Positions 1 to 4,795 are shown, numbered from the stretch's first letter. The stretch: 7,963 bases of DNA from an uncultured Gammaproteobacteria bacterium (GCA_913043035.1 CAJWMM010000022.1:1-7963), one strand, 5' to 3'. Notes: generated from the letters alone by a model not told the origin. Translations and numbers: made by a program.

Positions 1-19
1 AAAAAATAATTTTAAACAT
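1..19 (-). CDS. 5' end of an unidentified gene (partial, runs off the window)
   Basis: Only the first six codons are visible (M F K I I F). The start is well supported: an AAGGAG Shine-Dalgarno at 26-31 (minus strand) lies 6 nt before the ATG at 17-19. The ATG is only 14 nt after the stop of the upstream beta-barrel gene, so the two are probably co-transcribed. The short basic-then-hydrophobic N-terminus would suit a signal peptide or membrane anchor. That is only a guess from six residues, and no function can be assigned. Confidence 0.6.
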
Positions 20-33
20 AGTATTCTCCTTAA

Positions 34-642
34 TTAAAATCTAATCATATAATGAATATCCCAATGTGAATCTTTTGTACCCAACTCAATTAGAAAGTCA
101 CCTTTGAAAAACTTAATGAATGGATAGGTCTGCCAGTCATTATTTATCGTATCTTTTTTCGTTTTTAACATCATCCAAGTATGCAGATCATTATATTCAC
201 CAATATATGGAGCAAATCCCAGTTGGAATTCATTCTCCGTAAAATTTTTTGTATCTGTATGTTTATTAATATACGCAAATGATGTAAATATTCTCCTAGT
301 TTCCCAGTCACCGTGAATGCCGTACAAGAAATTATCTTTTGTCTTTGTAGATAAGCCACCGGTTAAATATAAGTTTCTTTGCGACTCTTTTGTGTTCTTT
401 CTATCTAATAGATATGTCGACCTCACATTCATATATTCATCTTTAAAATGTTTATCATCAATAAGCTCAAAGCCTACTGAATATTTATAGGTTGGTGAAA
501 AATGATAATAATAGGATGTGTACATGAAATTTGATTTGTACATAAATGTAGACCCACCTGACCATGAAATTGGTCGAGCATTTACCACAGCAGAGGTGGA
601 TAAGCATGCTACTATTACCAACATTTTTTTTATTATACCCAT
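34..642 (-). CDS. Small exported beta-barrel-like outer membrane protein, function unknown
   Basis: This is a 202-aa protein in an unrecognised family. With the ATG at 640-642 it begins with a classic signal peptide: basic GIIKK, a hydrophobic stretch, and a likely cleavage site after V-V-N-A (about residue 22). The mature part alternates polar and aromatic residues, is rich in Tyr, Phe and Thr, and ends in ...Y-M-I-R-F. A C-terminal Phe after alternating hydrophobics is the usual outer-membrane assembly signal, so a small 8-10 strand barrel is likely. The frame stays open upstream to a GTG at 697-699. I chose 642 because a near-consensus promoter (650-678) lies inside that extension and would start the transcript at this ATG. 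ATGs at 654 and 624 are alternatives. The gene probably forms an operon with the partial gene 14 nt downstream. Confidence 0.75.
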   Translation of the reverse strand: MGIIKKMLVIVACLSTSAVVNARPISWSGGSTFMYKSNFMYTSYYYHFSPTYKYSVGFELIDDKHFKDEYMNVRSTYLLDRKNTKESQRNLYLTGGLSTKTKDNFLYGIHGDWETRRIFTSFAYINKHTDTKNFTENEFQLGFAPYIGEYNDLHTWMMLKTKKDTINNDWQTYPFIKFFKGDFLIELGTKDSHWDIHYMIRF

Positions 643-649
643 AGGGGGT

Positions 650-678
650 ATCATACCTATTTGTTTATCTATAGTCAA
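650..678 (-). promoter_or_regulatory. Sigma-70 promoter of the beta-barrel gene, leaderless geometry
   Basis: On the minus strand a TTGACT -35 box (673-678) and a TATGAT -10 box (650-655) are separated by exactly 17 bp (656-672). Seven bases (ACCCCCT) separate the -10 box from the ATG at 642, so the predicted transcription start falls on or next to the start codon. No Shine-Dalgarno precedes that ATG, which fits a leaderless mRNA. Confidence 0.6.
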
Positions 679-710
679 TTCTTTATGGATTGCTATCACC
701 GACTGTTTTT

Positions 711-746
711 GCTAAGAAGGGAACAGGGAGCAAATCCCTTCTTAGC
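711..746. terminator. 12-bp perfect hairpin between the cupin and beta-barrel genes
   Basis: GCTAAGAAGGGA (711-722) pairs perfectly with TCCCTTCTTAGC (735-746) around a 12-nt loop. It lies 8 nt after the cupin stop (755-757, minus strand) and upstream of the next gene's promoter, which is where a terminator for the cupin transcript would be. It has no U-tract on either strand; on the minus strand it is followed by AAAAA. It may therefore act as a non-canonical terminator or as a 3'-end stabilising stem. Confidence 0.5.
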
Positions 747-754
747 TACGGATA

Positions 755-1216
755 TTATTTTATAAGGGGCTTAATATTTAATAAAATTTCATTTAATTTT
801 TCATCATCACGAACAGAAACTGGTTTAAATTCTTTTTCAGATTGAAAGAGATCGTCTCTTATGGCTTGATTTATTACCACTGATCCATGAATTCCTGATA
901 TTGATCGATGATATGTGCCTTTAGGTATCATAAGTGCACCACTATCCCTCGAAAGATGCACTATTATGTACGGCTGATCCCAATCCGGATTTATCAACTC
1001 AAACGTTCTCTCACCGCTTATAACTCTGTTATTATCAACTTGGTGAGAGTGAATATAATATTGTTTATTACCAAATTCATCATTAGGTGGTGAGGTAGCA
1101 GCAGTTTCGTGGACAACTAAGTCAGATGCGTTGGAACCTGGAACAGAGATATCATAAAATGTAACATCTTCTGTTTGTCTAAAAATTTTCTGCTTGTGAA
1201 AATTAAGTTTCTTCAT
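755..1216 (-). CDS. Cupin-fold protein (single cupin_2-like domain)
   Basis: This is a 153-aa single-domain cupin. Motif 1 is seen as H56-S-H58 followed by D61 and then G68, matching HxH(X)3-4E(X)6G except that Asp replaces the usual Glu. Motif 2 is G93...P98-K-G100-T-Y-H103, matching PxG(X)2H. H56, H58 and H103, with D61 or E69, would hold a divalent metal. Cupins include dioxygenases, isomerases and sugar-binding proteins, and the substrate cannot be told here. There is no signal peptide, so it is cytosolic. The frame extends upstream to 1348, but that would overlap the start of the divergent dioxygenase gene and add 44 residues unlike cupin sequence, so I place the start at the ATG at 1214-1216. 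No good Shine-Dalgarno or -10 box precedes it, so the exact start is less sure than the domain call. Confidence 0.8.
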   Translation of the reverse strand: MKKLNFHKQKIFRQTEDVTFYDISVPGSNASDLVVHETAATSPPNDEFGNKQYYIHSHQVDNNRVISGERTFELINPDWDQPYIIVHLSRDSGALMIPKGTYHRSISGIHGSVVINQAIRDDLFQSEKEFKPVSVRDDEKLNEILLNIKPLIK

Positions 1217-1333
1217 ACTTAAACTAATGCATAATTCATGCCAAGAGAGTAAATTAGAGGACAAGAAGTTTTTGATACTTGAAAAAAAATCTATTAAATG
1301 GAATATTACAATAGTTAGACGTGGGATTTCAGG

Positions 1334-2017
1334 ATGATATTCAAACAATTTTTTGATAAAGAATCTAGCACTTATACCTATCTAGTTGGTTCTGAATCAA
1401 ATAGAGACGCTTTGATTATTGACTCAGTATTAGAGAACGTGAAAGAGTATATAAACTTCATAAGGTCAAATAATCTTAATCTCCTCTATGTACTTGACAC
1501 TCATATTCATGCAGATCATATTTCAGGAATGAGCACACTTAATGAACACTTTGACTGTGAAATGCTCATGGGCAAGGAGACATTAGCTGAGGGTCTATCA
1601 AGAAAACTAGGTCATAATGAAGAATTCCATCTAGGTGATCTAACAGTTCGAACGTTATTTACACCCGGCCACACATCAGATAGTTATTGCTTTCTTATCG
1701 CTGATAAACTATTTACAGGTGATACGCTATTAATCGGTGATACTGGAAGGACAGATTTTCAAAATGGTAATTCTATTTCAGCTTATAATTCACTATTCAA
1801 TATATTGCTCAAGTTGCCTGACACTACTATCGTATGCCCTGGTCATGATTATAATGGTCAATGTAGAAGCACCATTGGTGAAGAGAAAAAATCTAACCCA
1901 AGATTACAGGTAAACTCTCAAAAAGAGTATGTTTATATTATGAAGAATTTGAATTTATCTAATCCCAAAAAGATGGATGTTTCTATTTCAAGAAACCTTA
2001 AGCTTGGAAAAGAATAA
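1334..2017 (+). CDS. Persulfide dioxygenase (ETHE1-like sulfur dioxygenase, MBL fold)
   Basis: This is a complete 227-aa metallo-beta-lactamase-fold enzyme of the ETHE1 group, which oxidises glutathione persulfide to sulfite and glutathione with mononuclear Fe(II). It carries T-H57-I-H59-A-D61-H62 (metal-site motif), T-P-G-H113-T, F-T-G-D130 followed by G-D-T-G-R-T-D (136-141), C-P-G-H171-D-Y-N-G, and S-N-P-R-L at 187-191. The last three are hallmarks of persulfide dioxygenases rather than glyoxalase II. In the family H113 and D130 with H57 form the 2-His-1-Asp iron triad. There is no rhodanese domain and no signal peptide, so it acts in the cytosol in sulfide detoxification or thiol turnover. 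The ATG at 1334 follows an in-frame stop at 1316 and a GGGA at 1323-1326. It is divergent from the cupin gene, with 117 bp between the starts. Confidence 0.9.
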   Translation: MIFKQFFDKESSTYTYLVGSESNRDALIIDSVLENVKEYINFIRSNNLNLLYVLDTHIHADHISGMSTLNEHFDCEMLMGKETLAEGLSRKLGHNEEFHLGDLTVRTLFTPGHTSDSYCFLIADKLFTGDTLLIGDTGRTDFQNGNSISAYNSLFNILLKLPDTTIVCPGHDYNGQCRSTIGEEKKSNPRLQVNSQKEYVYIMKNLNLSNPKKMDVSISRNLKLGKE

Positions 2018-2067
2018 GTAAAGCAACCGTTATCTATATTTTTCAATATAACCTACTTCATAAGTGT

Positions 2068-2073
2068 TACAAT
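2068..2073 (+). promoter_or_regulatory. Candidate -10 box for the DUF4177-like gene
   Basis: TACAAT lies 3 nt before the first ATG (2077) and 6 nt before the second (2080) of the following gene, which has no Shine-Dalgarno. Transcription from it would give a leaderless message starting near 2080. No convincing -35 hexamer is visible at 16-18 bp, so this is weak on its own. Confidence 0.3.
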
Positions 2074-2076
2074 TAC

Positions 2077-2316
2077 ATGATGAAGGATTGGAAATTTTGT
2101 ACAGTTATCGTTGATCAAAATGACATTGTGTATTCCGTTCAACCCCGAGATACATACGTTATCAATGCTGGGGATGCATATAACAAATACATGGTCTTTA
2201 AAAAATTGCAGGAGGATGGTTGGGAGTTGTCTGATTCTCATACAGAACTGACTCAAAAAGAGAGTATTGTAGGAAATAATTATCTTACTTTCATATTCAG
2301 AAGGAAGGCAACTTAG
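2077..2316 (+). CDS. Small DUF4177-like protein
   Basis: This 79-aa soluble protein has the layout of DUF4177-type small domains: an N-terminal strand W-K-F-C-T-V-I-V, a helix ending K-L-Q-E-D-G-W-E-L (43-51), and a final strand Y-L-T-F-I-F-R-R-K. The G-W-E-L plus terminal aromatic/basic strand is the main evidence; the family has no agreed biochemical role. There is no signal peptide or membrane segment. Two ATGs in a row (2077 and 2080) begin the frame without a Shine-Dalgarno, and the upstream TACAAT would favour the second. The stop codon directly abuts the next ATG (TAGATG), so this gene and the 60-aa membrane protein are almost certainly co-transcribed and probably translationally coupled. 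Confidence 0.7.
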   Translation: MMKDWKFCTVIVDQNDIVYSVQPRDTYVINAGDAYNKYMVFKKLQEDGWELSDSHTELTQKESIVGNNYLTFIFRRKAT

Positions 2317-2499
2317 ATGTTAGCAGACGAGCCACTATTGTTGCTTGCATTAGTTATACCATTGGTGTTAGCAATATTGGCAGCAATCTTCGATCCTAGG
2401 AAAAATCATTACGCTACGTTCTTTACGATATTATTAATTTCCTATGGATTATCAGGAATAATTGTACTCATATCTACTATAATTTCTAATCTCATCTAA
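2317..2499 (+). CDS. 60-aa two-helix membrane protein, function unknown
   Basis: Two hydrophobic segments (about residues 7-25 and 33-58) flank a short loop, D-P-R-K-N-H-Y. The basic loop suggests by the positive-inside rule that the loop is cytoplasmic and both ends face the periplasm. The start is well supported: AAGGAAGG at 2301-2308 lies 8 nt before the ATG, inside the end of the preceding gene, and the ATG follows that gene's stop directly. It heads a same-strand series of tiny membrane proteins. I do not recognise the family. Its shape resembles small subunits or regulators of inner-membrane complexes, but no partner is visible here. Confidence 0.7.
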   Translation: MLADEPLLLLALVIPLVLAILAAIFDPRKNHYATFFTILLISYGLSGIIVLISTIISNLI

Positions 2500-2562
2500 T
2501 TTTTGTGGATGGATCAATATAAATTAGGTACTCTGAAGTAGTGTATTTAGATTAGGAAGAAA

Positions 2563-2661
2563 ATGAATTTAATTTATACCATATTTTTATTAGGTGTGCT
2601 GTGTATATTGTACGCTATCATTAGTGTAATTTTTGAGACCGATTATGATAAATTAGATTAA
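2563..2661 (+). CDS. 32-aa single-helix membrane microprotein
   Basis: This is a 32-codon gene starting M-N-L-I-Y-T-I-F-L-L-G. One hydrophobic helix (about 3-24) is followed by an acidic tail, F-E-T-D-Y-D-K-L-D. AGGAAG at 2554-2559 ends 3 nt before the ATG, a usable but short spacing. The acidic tail suggests that the C-terminus faces the periplasm. It lies 63 nt after the 60-aa membrane protein on the same strand. Size and layout are like the small accessory subunits of respiratory oxidases, but nothing in the sequence identifies it as one. The call rests on the ribosome binding site, the clean helix and the similar neighbours. Confidence 0.55.
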   Translation: MNLIYTIFLLGVLCILYAIISVIFETDYDKLD

Positions 2662-2665
2662 GTAA

Positions 2666-2695
2666 TTGATAATAACCGGACTTTCATAGTATTAT
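2666..2695 (+). promoter_or_regulatory. Candidate promoter before the 38-aa microprotein
   Basis: TTGATA (2666-2671) and TATTAT (2690-2695) are 18 bp apart. The predicted start near 2702 would fall inside the TAGGAG Shine-Dalgarno at 2701-2706, leaving a very short leader. In such AT-rich DNA this could be chance, and the gene may simply be read from upstream. Confidence 0.25.
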
Positions 2696-2712
2696 AAATA
2701 TAGGAGTTAATT

Positions 2713-2829
2713 ATGTGTATATATGGATATCTTTTTTATACGCTAATAGTAGGTGGGCTATTAAATTATATTTATAATAGAACGCCTAACAGTTCGTATA
2801 GTTTAATCCGTAGCAGGAACTATAGATAA
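2713..2829 (+). CDS. 38-aa single-helix membrane microprotein with basic tail
   Basis: This is a 38-codon gene starting M-C-I-Y-G-Y-L-F-Y-T. A hydrophobic, Tyr-rich helix (about 3-21) containing V-G-G is followed by a tail with four arginines (R23, R33, R35, R38), so the tail is expected in the cytoplasm and the N-terminus outside. TAGGAG (2701-2706) lies 6 nt before the ATG, a very good ribosome binding site, which is the main reason to accept so short a gene. It sits between the 32-aa peptide and the SHOCT protein on the same strand. No family is recognised. Confidence 0.55.
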   Translation: MCIYGYLFYTLIVGGLLNYIYNRTPNSSYSLIRSRNYR

Positions 2830-2887
2830 AGCTAGTTAAGCCTATCTGAATCGTCATTTTCTGCTAGCAATAATCATAGAGTTAAAT

Positions 2888-3235
2888 ATGTCGGCTCATA
2901 AAATCTTAGGTTTCTGTTTCATAGTTTTAGCAATCTTGGTTGCAAACACGTCCGTCACTCACTCTGATGAAAATCAAAGGCCATCTGCGAATAATAAAGT
3001 GAAACACACAAAAAAATCAGCTGAAGAGCGTGAGAATTCTATTATTAACAGGATCCTAAAAAATGATGTATTCACTTCACAAGAGAGCGAGAGTAAAAAG
3101 CAAATCGATGAGATCAACTCTTATGAACTAGTGATTAATCAAATTAAAACCCTATCGGAATTAAATAGAGATGGTTTTCTTACAAACGAAGAATTTGAGG
3201 CTAAAAAAGCTATCCTATTAGAGAGAATTCAATAA
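2888..3235 (+). CDS. Exported or membrane-anchored SHOCT-domain protein
   Basis: This 115-aa protein has three parts. Residues 5-20 form a hydrophobic signal peptide or anchor, with a possible cleavage near T-H-S26; no lipobox is seen. Residues 27-80 are a charged, Lys/Glu/Ser-rich linker likely to be disordered or coiled. Residues 84-113 match the SHOCT short C-terminal domain: I-K-T-L-S-E-L-N-R-D-G-F-L-T-N-E-E-F-E-A-K-K-A-I-L-L. SHOCT is a roughly 30-residue two-helix module usually at the end of cytoplasmic or membrane proteins and thought to mediate oligomerisation; its precise role is unknown. The start is the first ATG, with only a weak GAG before it, so translation may depend on read-through from the upstream microprotein genes. 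It ends 17 nt from the convergent 31-aa peptide. Confidence 0.75.
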   Translation: MSAHKILGFCFIVLAILVANTSVTHSDENQRPSANNKVKHTKKSAEERENSIINRILKNDVFTSQESESKKQIDEINSYELVINQIKTLSELNRDGFLTNEEFEAKKAILLERIQ

Positions 3236-3252
3236 TTCACTACCCTTTATTT

Positions 3253-3348
3253 CTAGTATCTCAAGCCAAATATAATCATTACTATTACTAGTACAGCTGT
3301 TAAAACAACTAGTCCACCAATAATGTAGAAAACGATTGCAGTTCCCAT
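3253..3348 (-). CDS. 31-aa single-helix membrane microprotein with strong expression signals
   Basis: This is a 31-codon gene, M-G-T-A-I-V-F-Y-I-I-G-G-L-V-V-L... ending F-G-L-R-Y. Nearly the whole protein is one hydrophobic helix with a G-G pair at 11-12; the only charge is the near-terminal Arg, which suggests that the C-terminus is in the cytoplasm. Its expression signals are the best in the window: AGGAGGTGA in the bases just before the ATG (about 3351-3359) and a TTGACC-18 bp-TATAAT promoter at 3369-3398, giving a leader of only about 13 nt. Such signals are hard to explain unless the peptide is made. The family is not recognised. It could be a small subunit, a regulator of a membrane complex or a type I toxin, though no antisense RNA is evident. 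Confidence 0.7.
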   Translation of the reverse strand: MGTAIVFYIIGGLVVLTAVLVIVMIIFGLRY

Positions 3349-3368
3349 ATTCACCTCCTAATAATTAT

Positions 3369-3398
3369 ATTATAAAAAAAAAGGTAATTTCTGGTCAA
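3369..3398 (-). promoter_or_regulatory. Near-consensus sigma-70 promoter of the 31-aa membrane peptide
   Basis: The -35 box is TTGACC (3393-3398) and the -10 box is a perfect TATAAT (3369-3374), with an 18-bp spacer. The predicted start is near 3362, just upstream of the Shine-Dalgarno. Most of the spacer next to the -10 box is a run of T (nine including the first base of the -10 box; A3374-A3382 on the plus strand), so changes in tract length would change the spacer. Confidence 0.7.
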
Positions 3399-3497
3399 TA
3401 GTTTAAGCTCTATTAATCGAATATGTTGATATTTAGGTAATTTAACGTTTTTTCAGACCATAAAACCTTATATCATATAAAGCAGAGGAGTGAACAG

Positions 3498-3626
3498 ATG
3501 AATCGAGAAACGAGGATAAGAGACAAATTTAGGATTATGCTTAGAGCGTATCTGATTGCACTATTTATCGTTCTACCTATTCTATATATTGGTTTTAGAC
3601 TTCATTTTTATGGATCGATTTTCTAG
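3498..3626 (+). CDS. 42-aa single-helix membrane microprotein
   Basis: This is a 42-codon gene starting M-N-R-E-T-R-I-R-D-K. A strongly basic N-terminus (R3, R6, R8, K10, R12, R16) precedes one hydrophobic helix (about 17-33) and a short aromatic tail, so the N-terminus is expected in the cytoplasm. GAGGAG at 3485-3490 lies 7 nt before the ATG, an excellent ribosome binding site. Its TAG stop overlaps the TAG stop of the convergent membrane protein in the palindrome CTAG (3623-3626). The upstream 3361-3497 stretch contains the divergent promoter of the 31-aa peptide; I see only poor -35/-10 candidates for this strand. Family unknown. Confidence 0.6.
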   Translation: MNRETRIRDKFRIMLRAYLIALFIVLPILYIGFRLHFYGSIF

Positions 3627-4006
3627 CCATCCATAGTTGCATCATTATCGTACTTAATTCCAATTTTTTCACATGCTAATTTATTCATCTGAGGGGTATC
3701 ATCCAAAACCCATGAGTTTGTGAGCATTCTTACAGCATGTTGCTTGTTGTACAGAAACGGCATGATTAATTGGAATATCCCGAAAGTTATGAAAGCGAAA
3801 ATTGCATGAACAATCCCAATTATAATCTCACCCCTAAAGATAGGGACAAAAAACCCAAACAGAAAGTATGTCCAAGAGTAACCAATAAAGCAGTGTCGCT
3901 GAAGATCAGAGTCCTTATGTTTAATATTTATAGCCCTTTGCCATCCTAGAAAAAACGTACCTAGTAAAAAAGGAATCAATATTAAAACTATTATTGCAAC
4001 TATCAT
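3623..4006 (-). CDS. Small integral membrane protein with HrgC/DUF2628-like layout
   Basis: This 127-aa protein has an N-terminal membrane helix (about 2-21), a polar loop, then two close hydrophobic segments, 42-56 and 60-85. They read ...Y-S-W-T-Y-F-L-F-G-F-F-V-P-I-F-R-G-E, then ...F-I-T-F-G-I-F-Q-L-I-M-P-F-L-Y-N-K. The pattern FLFGFF..(R/K)G(E/N) followed by ...TFGI..LIMPF..(N/R)K resembles small HrgC or DUF2628-type membrane proteins of unknown function; I judge this from memory of the pattern, not by alignment. The C-terminal 40 residues are soluble. It starts 23 nt after the psiE stop on the same strand, without a clear Shine-Dalgarno, and is most likely the second gene of that operon. 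Confidence 0.6.
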   Translation of the reverse strand: MIVAIIVLILIPFLLGTFFLGWQRAINIKHKDSDLQRHCFIGYSWTYFLFGFFVPIFRGEIIIGIVHAIFAFITFGIFQLIMPFLYNKQHAVRMLTNSWVLDDTPQMNKLACEKIGIKYDNDATMDG

Positions 4007-4029
4007 ATCTATGCCAATACAAATGGTGT

Positions 4030-4392
4030 TTAAATAGATTCCTTTTTATACGTCAATACAAAACACGCAGCTGCAATGATAAGTATCGCACTTGCCTCAT
4101 ATACTATAGCTGCTGGATCACTATCTTTACCTTGAAGAATTATCAGTCTTGATAATGCGGTCATCGCAATAAATAATGGTAATGTGATTGGGATTTTTTT
4201 ACTTTGATAAAACACACCAATCATACCTAAAACCTCTGCATAGATAAATAATAGCAATAGATCTGATAATTCAACTCGAGCTACTTTATAAATATCAAAA
4301 ATCTCTTGAGATGTAGCGATGATTGTCATAAAAGCAATCAACCCAAGCAATGCACTTTCTACTACGCCAATTAACTCACGGCCAAGTTTCAT
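4030..4392 (-). CDS. psiE: PsiE-family phosphate-starvation-inducible membrane protein
   Basis: This is a 120-aa, four-helix membrane protein of the PsiE family (helices near 8-28, 43-62, 67-85 and 98-114). The diagnostic block is I-P-I-T-L-P-L-F-I-A-M-T-A-L-S-R-L-I-I-L-Q-G-K (67-89), followed by D-P-A-A-I-V-Y-E-A. In E. coli psiE is induced by phosphate starvation through PhoB, but its function is unknown. The frame extends to 4422, yet GGAGG at 4399-4403 sits 6 nt before the internal ATG at 4390-4392, so I use that start. Upstream are a hairpin (4405-4421), a 16-bp palindrome (4429-4444) and a plausible promoter (4444-4472). I see no clear Pho box. It is probably co-transcribed with the membrane protein downstream (3623-4006). 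Confidence 0.85.
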   Translation of the reverse strand: MKLGRELIGVVESALLGLIAFMTIIATSQEIFDIYKVARVELSDLLLLFIYAEVLGMIGVFYQSKKIPITLPLFIAMTALSRLIILQGKDSDPAAIVYEASAILIIAAACFVLTYKKESI

Positions 4393-4404
4393 AGAAAACC
4401 TCCA

Positions 4405-4421
4405 TGTATCAGTAAGATACA
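4405..4421. promoter_or_regulatory. 6-bp hairpin beside the psiE Shine-Dalgarno
   Basis: TGTATC (4405-4410) and GATACA (4416-4421) pair perfectly around the 5-nt loop AGTAA. On the psiE transcript this stem ends 1 nt before the GGAGG (4399-4403), so it could affect ribosome access. It is also a possible protein-binding dyad. The stem is short and AT-rich, so chance is not excluded. Confidence 0.35.
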
Positions 4422-4428
4422 AGTAATT

Positions 4429-4444
4429 TGTTTATATATAAACA
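4429..4444. promoter_or_regulatory. 16-bp perfect palindrome over the predicted psiE start site
   Basis: TGTTTATATATAAACA is its own reverse complement. It is centred at 4436/4437, the position where transcription from the predicted psiE promoter would begin, which is a typical place for a repressor operator. I cannot assign it to a known regulator. The core is all A/T, which lowers its weight. Confidence 0.4.
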
Positions 4445-4472
4445 TTATATTGAAAATATCTTTAATTGTATA
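4444..4472 (-). promoter_or_regulatory. Candidate psiE promoter
   Basis: A perfect TATAAT -10 (4444-4449) lies 17 bp from TATACA (4467-4472), which matches four of six -35 positions. The predicted start, near 4437, is inside the 16-bp palindrome and gives a leader of about 45 nt before psiE. Confidence 0.4.
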
Positions 4473-4508
4473 AAACATTAGTAATTGTGTTACTATTTAT
4501 ATGTTAGT

Positions 4509-4538
4509 TTGATCTTACATCAACAATCCGATTATCCT
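4509..4538 (+). promoter_or_regulatory. Candidate promoter for the 25-aa microprotein
   Basis: TTGATC (4509-4514) and TATCCT (4533-4538) each match four of six consensus positions and are 18 bp apart. The predicted start, near 4545, would give a leader of about 38 nt before the ATG at 4583. Confidence 0.25.
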
Positions 4539-4582
4539 AACTAAAGCCTTTGGTAGGCAATGCAAATTAACAAAGGAATTTA

Positions 4583-4660
4583 ATGAAATTTTATAAGGAT
4601 ATTTTAATTACAATCTTTATACTTGCTGTCTTCGCTGTTTTCTTGAAATACTTCTCTTGA
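4583..4660 (+). CDS. 25-aa single-helix membrane microprotein
   Basis: This is a 25-codon gene: M-K-F-Y-K-D then one hydrophobic helix (about 7-21) ending L-K-Y-F-S and a TGA stop. Lysines 2 and 5 suggest a cytoplasmic N-terminus. AAAGGA at 4572-4577 lies 5 nt before the ATG, a good ribosome binding site. It is the smallest gene proposed here and the one most likely to be spurious; the Shine-Dalgarno and the company of similar genes are the only support. It converges with the 38-aa peptide on the minus strand, with 12 nt between the stops. Confidence 0.4.
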   Translation: MKFYKDILITIFILAVFAVFLKYFS

Positions 4661-4672
4661 TACCACCGTATA

Positions 4673-4789
4673 TTAGCTAAATAAACTGATTAAAATAAAA
4701 ATCGAAAGACTGACCATTGATAAGCCTATTAGAAATAACTTGATTGATTCTAGTAGTAGAGTTTTTTTGCTTTTATTTTTTTCAGCCAT
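4673..4789 (-). CDS. 38-aa single-helix membrane microprotein with Lys-rich N-terminus
   Basis: This is a 38-codon gene, M-A-E-K-N-K-S-K-K-T then L-L-L-E-S-I-K-L-F-L-I-G-L and a hydrophobic C-terminal helix (about 18-37). The five-residue basic cluster places the N-terminus in the cytoplasm. There is no Shine-Dalgarno, but an extended -10 box (TGATAAAAT, 4796-4804) lies 6 nt before the ATG, which suits a leaderless transcript. Its start is only 42 bp from the divergent heme monooxygenase gene. The layout (basic end, single helix, 38 aa) matches the other microproteins nearby. Family unknown. Confidence 0.45.
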   Translation of the reverse strand: MAEKNKSKKTLLLESIKLFLIGLSMVSLSIFILISLFS

Positions 4790-4795
4790 ATTGAT

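Noticed and set aside
171..359. 62-codon open frame on the minus strand
   Set aside because: It lies inside the beta-barrel gene in another frame, with no Shine-Dalgarno and no domain; a shadow frame.
643..699. GTG-initiated extension of the beta-barrel protein
   Set aside because: It contains the -35 and -10 boxes and would spoil an otherwise standard signal peptide.
518..715. 65-codon open frame on the plus strand
   Set aside because: It is antisense to the signal-peptide end of the beta-barrel gene; its hydrophobic stretch is the complement of that region.
908..1093. 61-codon open frame on the plus strand
   Set aside because: It is antisense to the cupin motifs and has no start signals.
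1272..1309. Promoter for the persulfide dioxygenase (TTGATA/TTGAAA with TATTAA/TATTAC)
   Set aside because: The spacers come out at 14, 19 or 26 bp; no combination is convincing in this AT-rich gap.
1217..1348. 44-residue N-terminal extension of the cupin
   Set aside because: It would overlap the start of the divergent persulfide dioxygenase and is not cupin-like; the ATG at 1214-1216 gives a normal single-domain length.
2053..2256. 67-codon open frame on the minus strand
   Set aside because: It is antisense to the DUF4177-like gene, without a ribosome binding site or recognisable domain.
2507..2539. 10-codon frame between the 60-aa and 32-aa genes
   Set aside because: Too short, with no Shine-Dalgarno and no hydrophobic or leader-peptide character.
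4393..4422. Ten-residue extension of PsiE
   Set aside because: A GGAGG correctly placed for the internal ATG at 4392 decides the start, and the extension overlaps the hairpin region.
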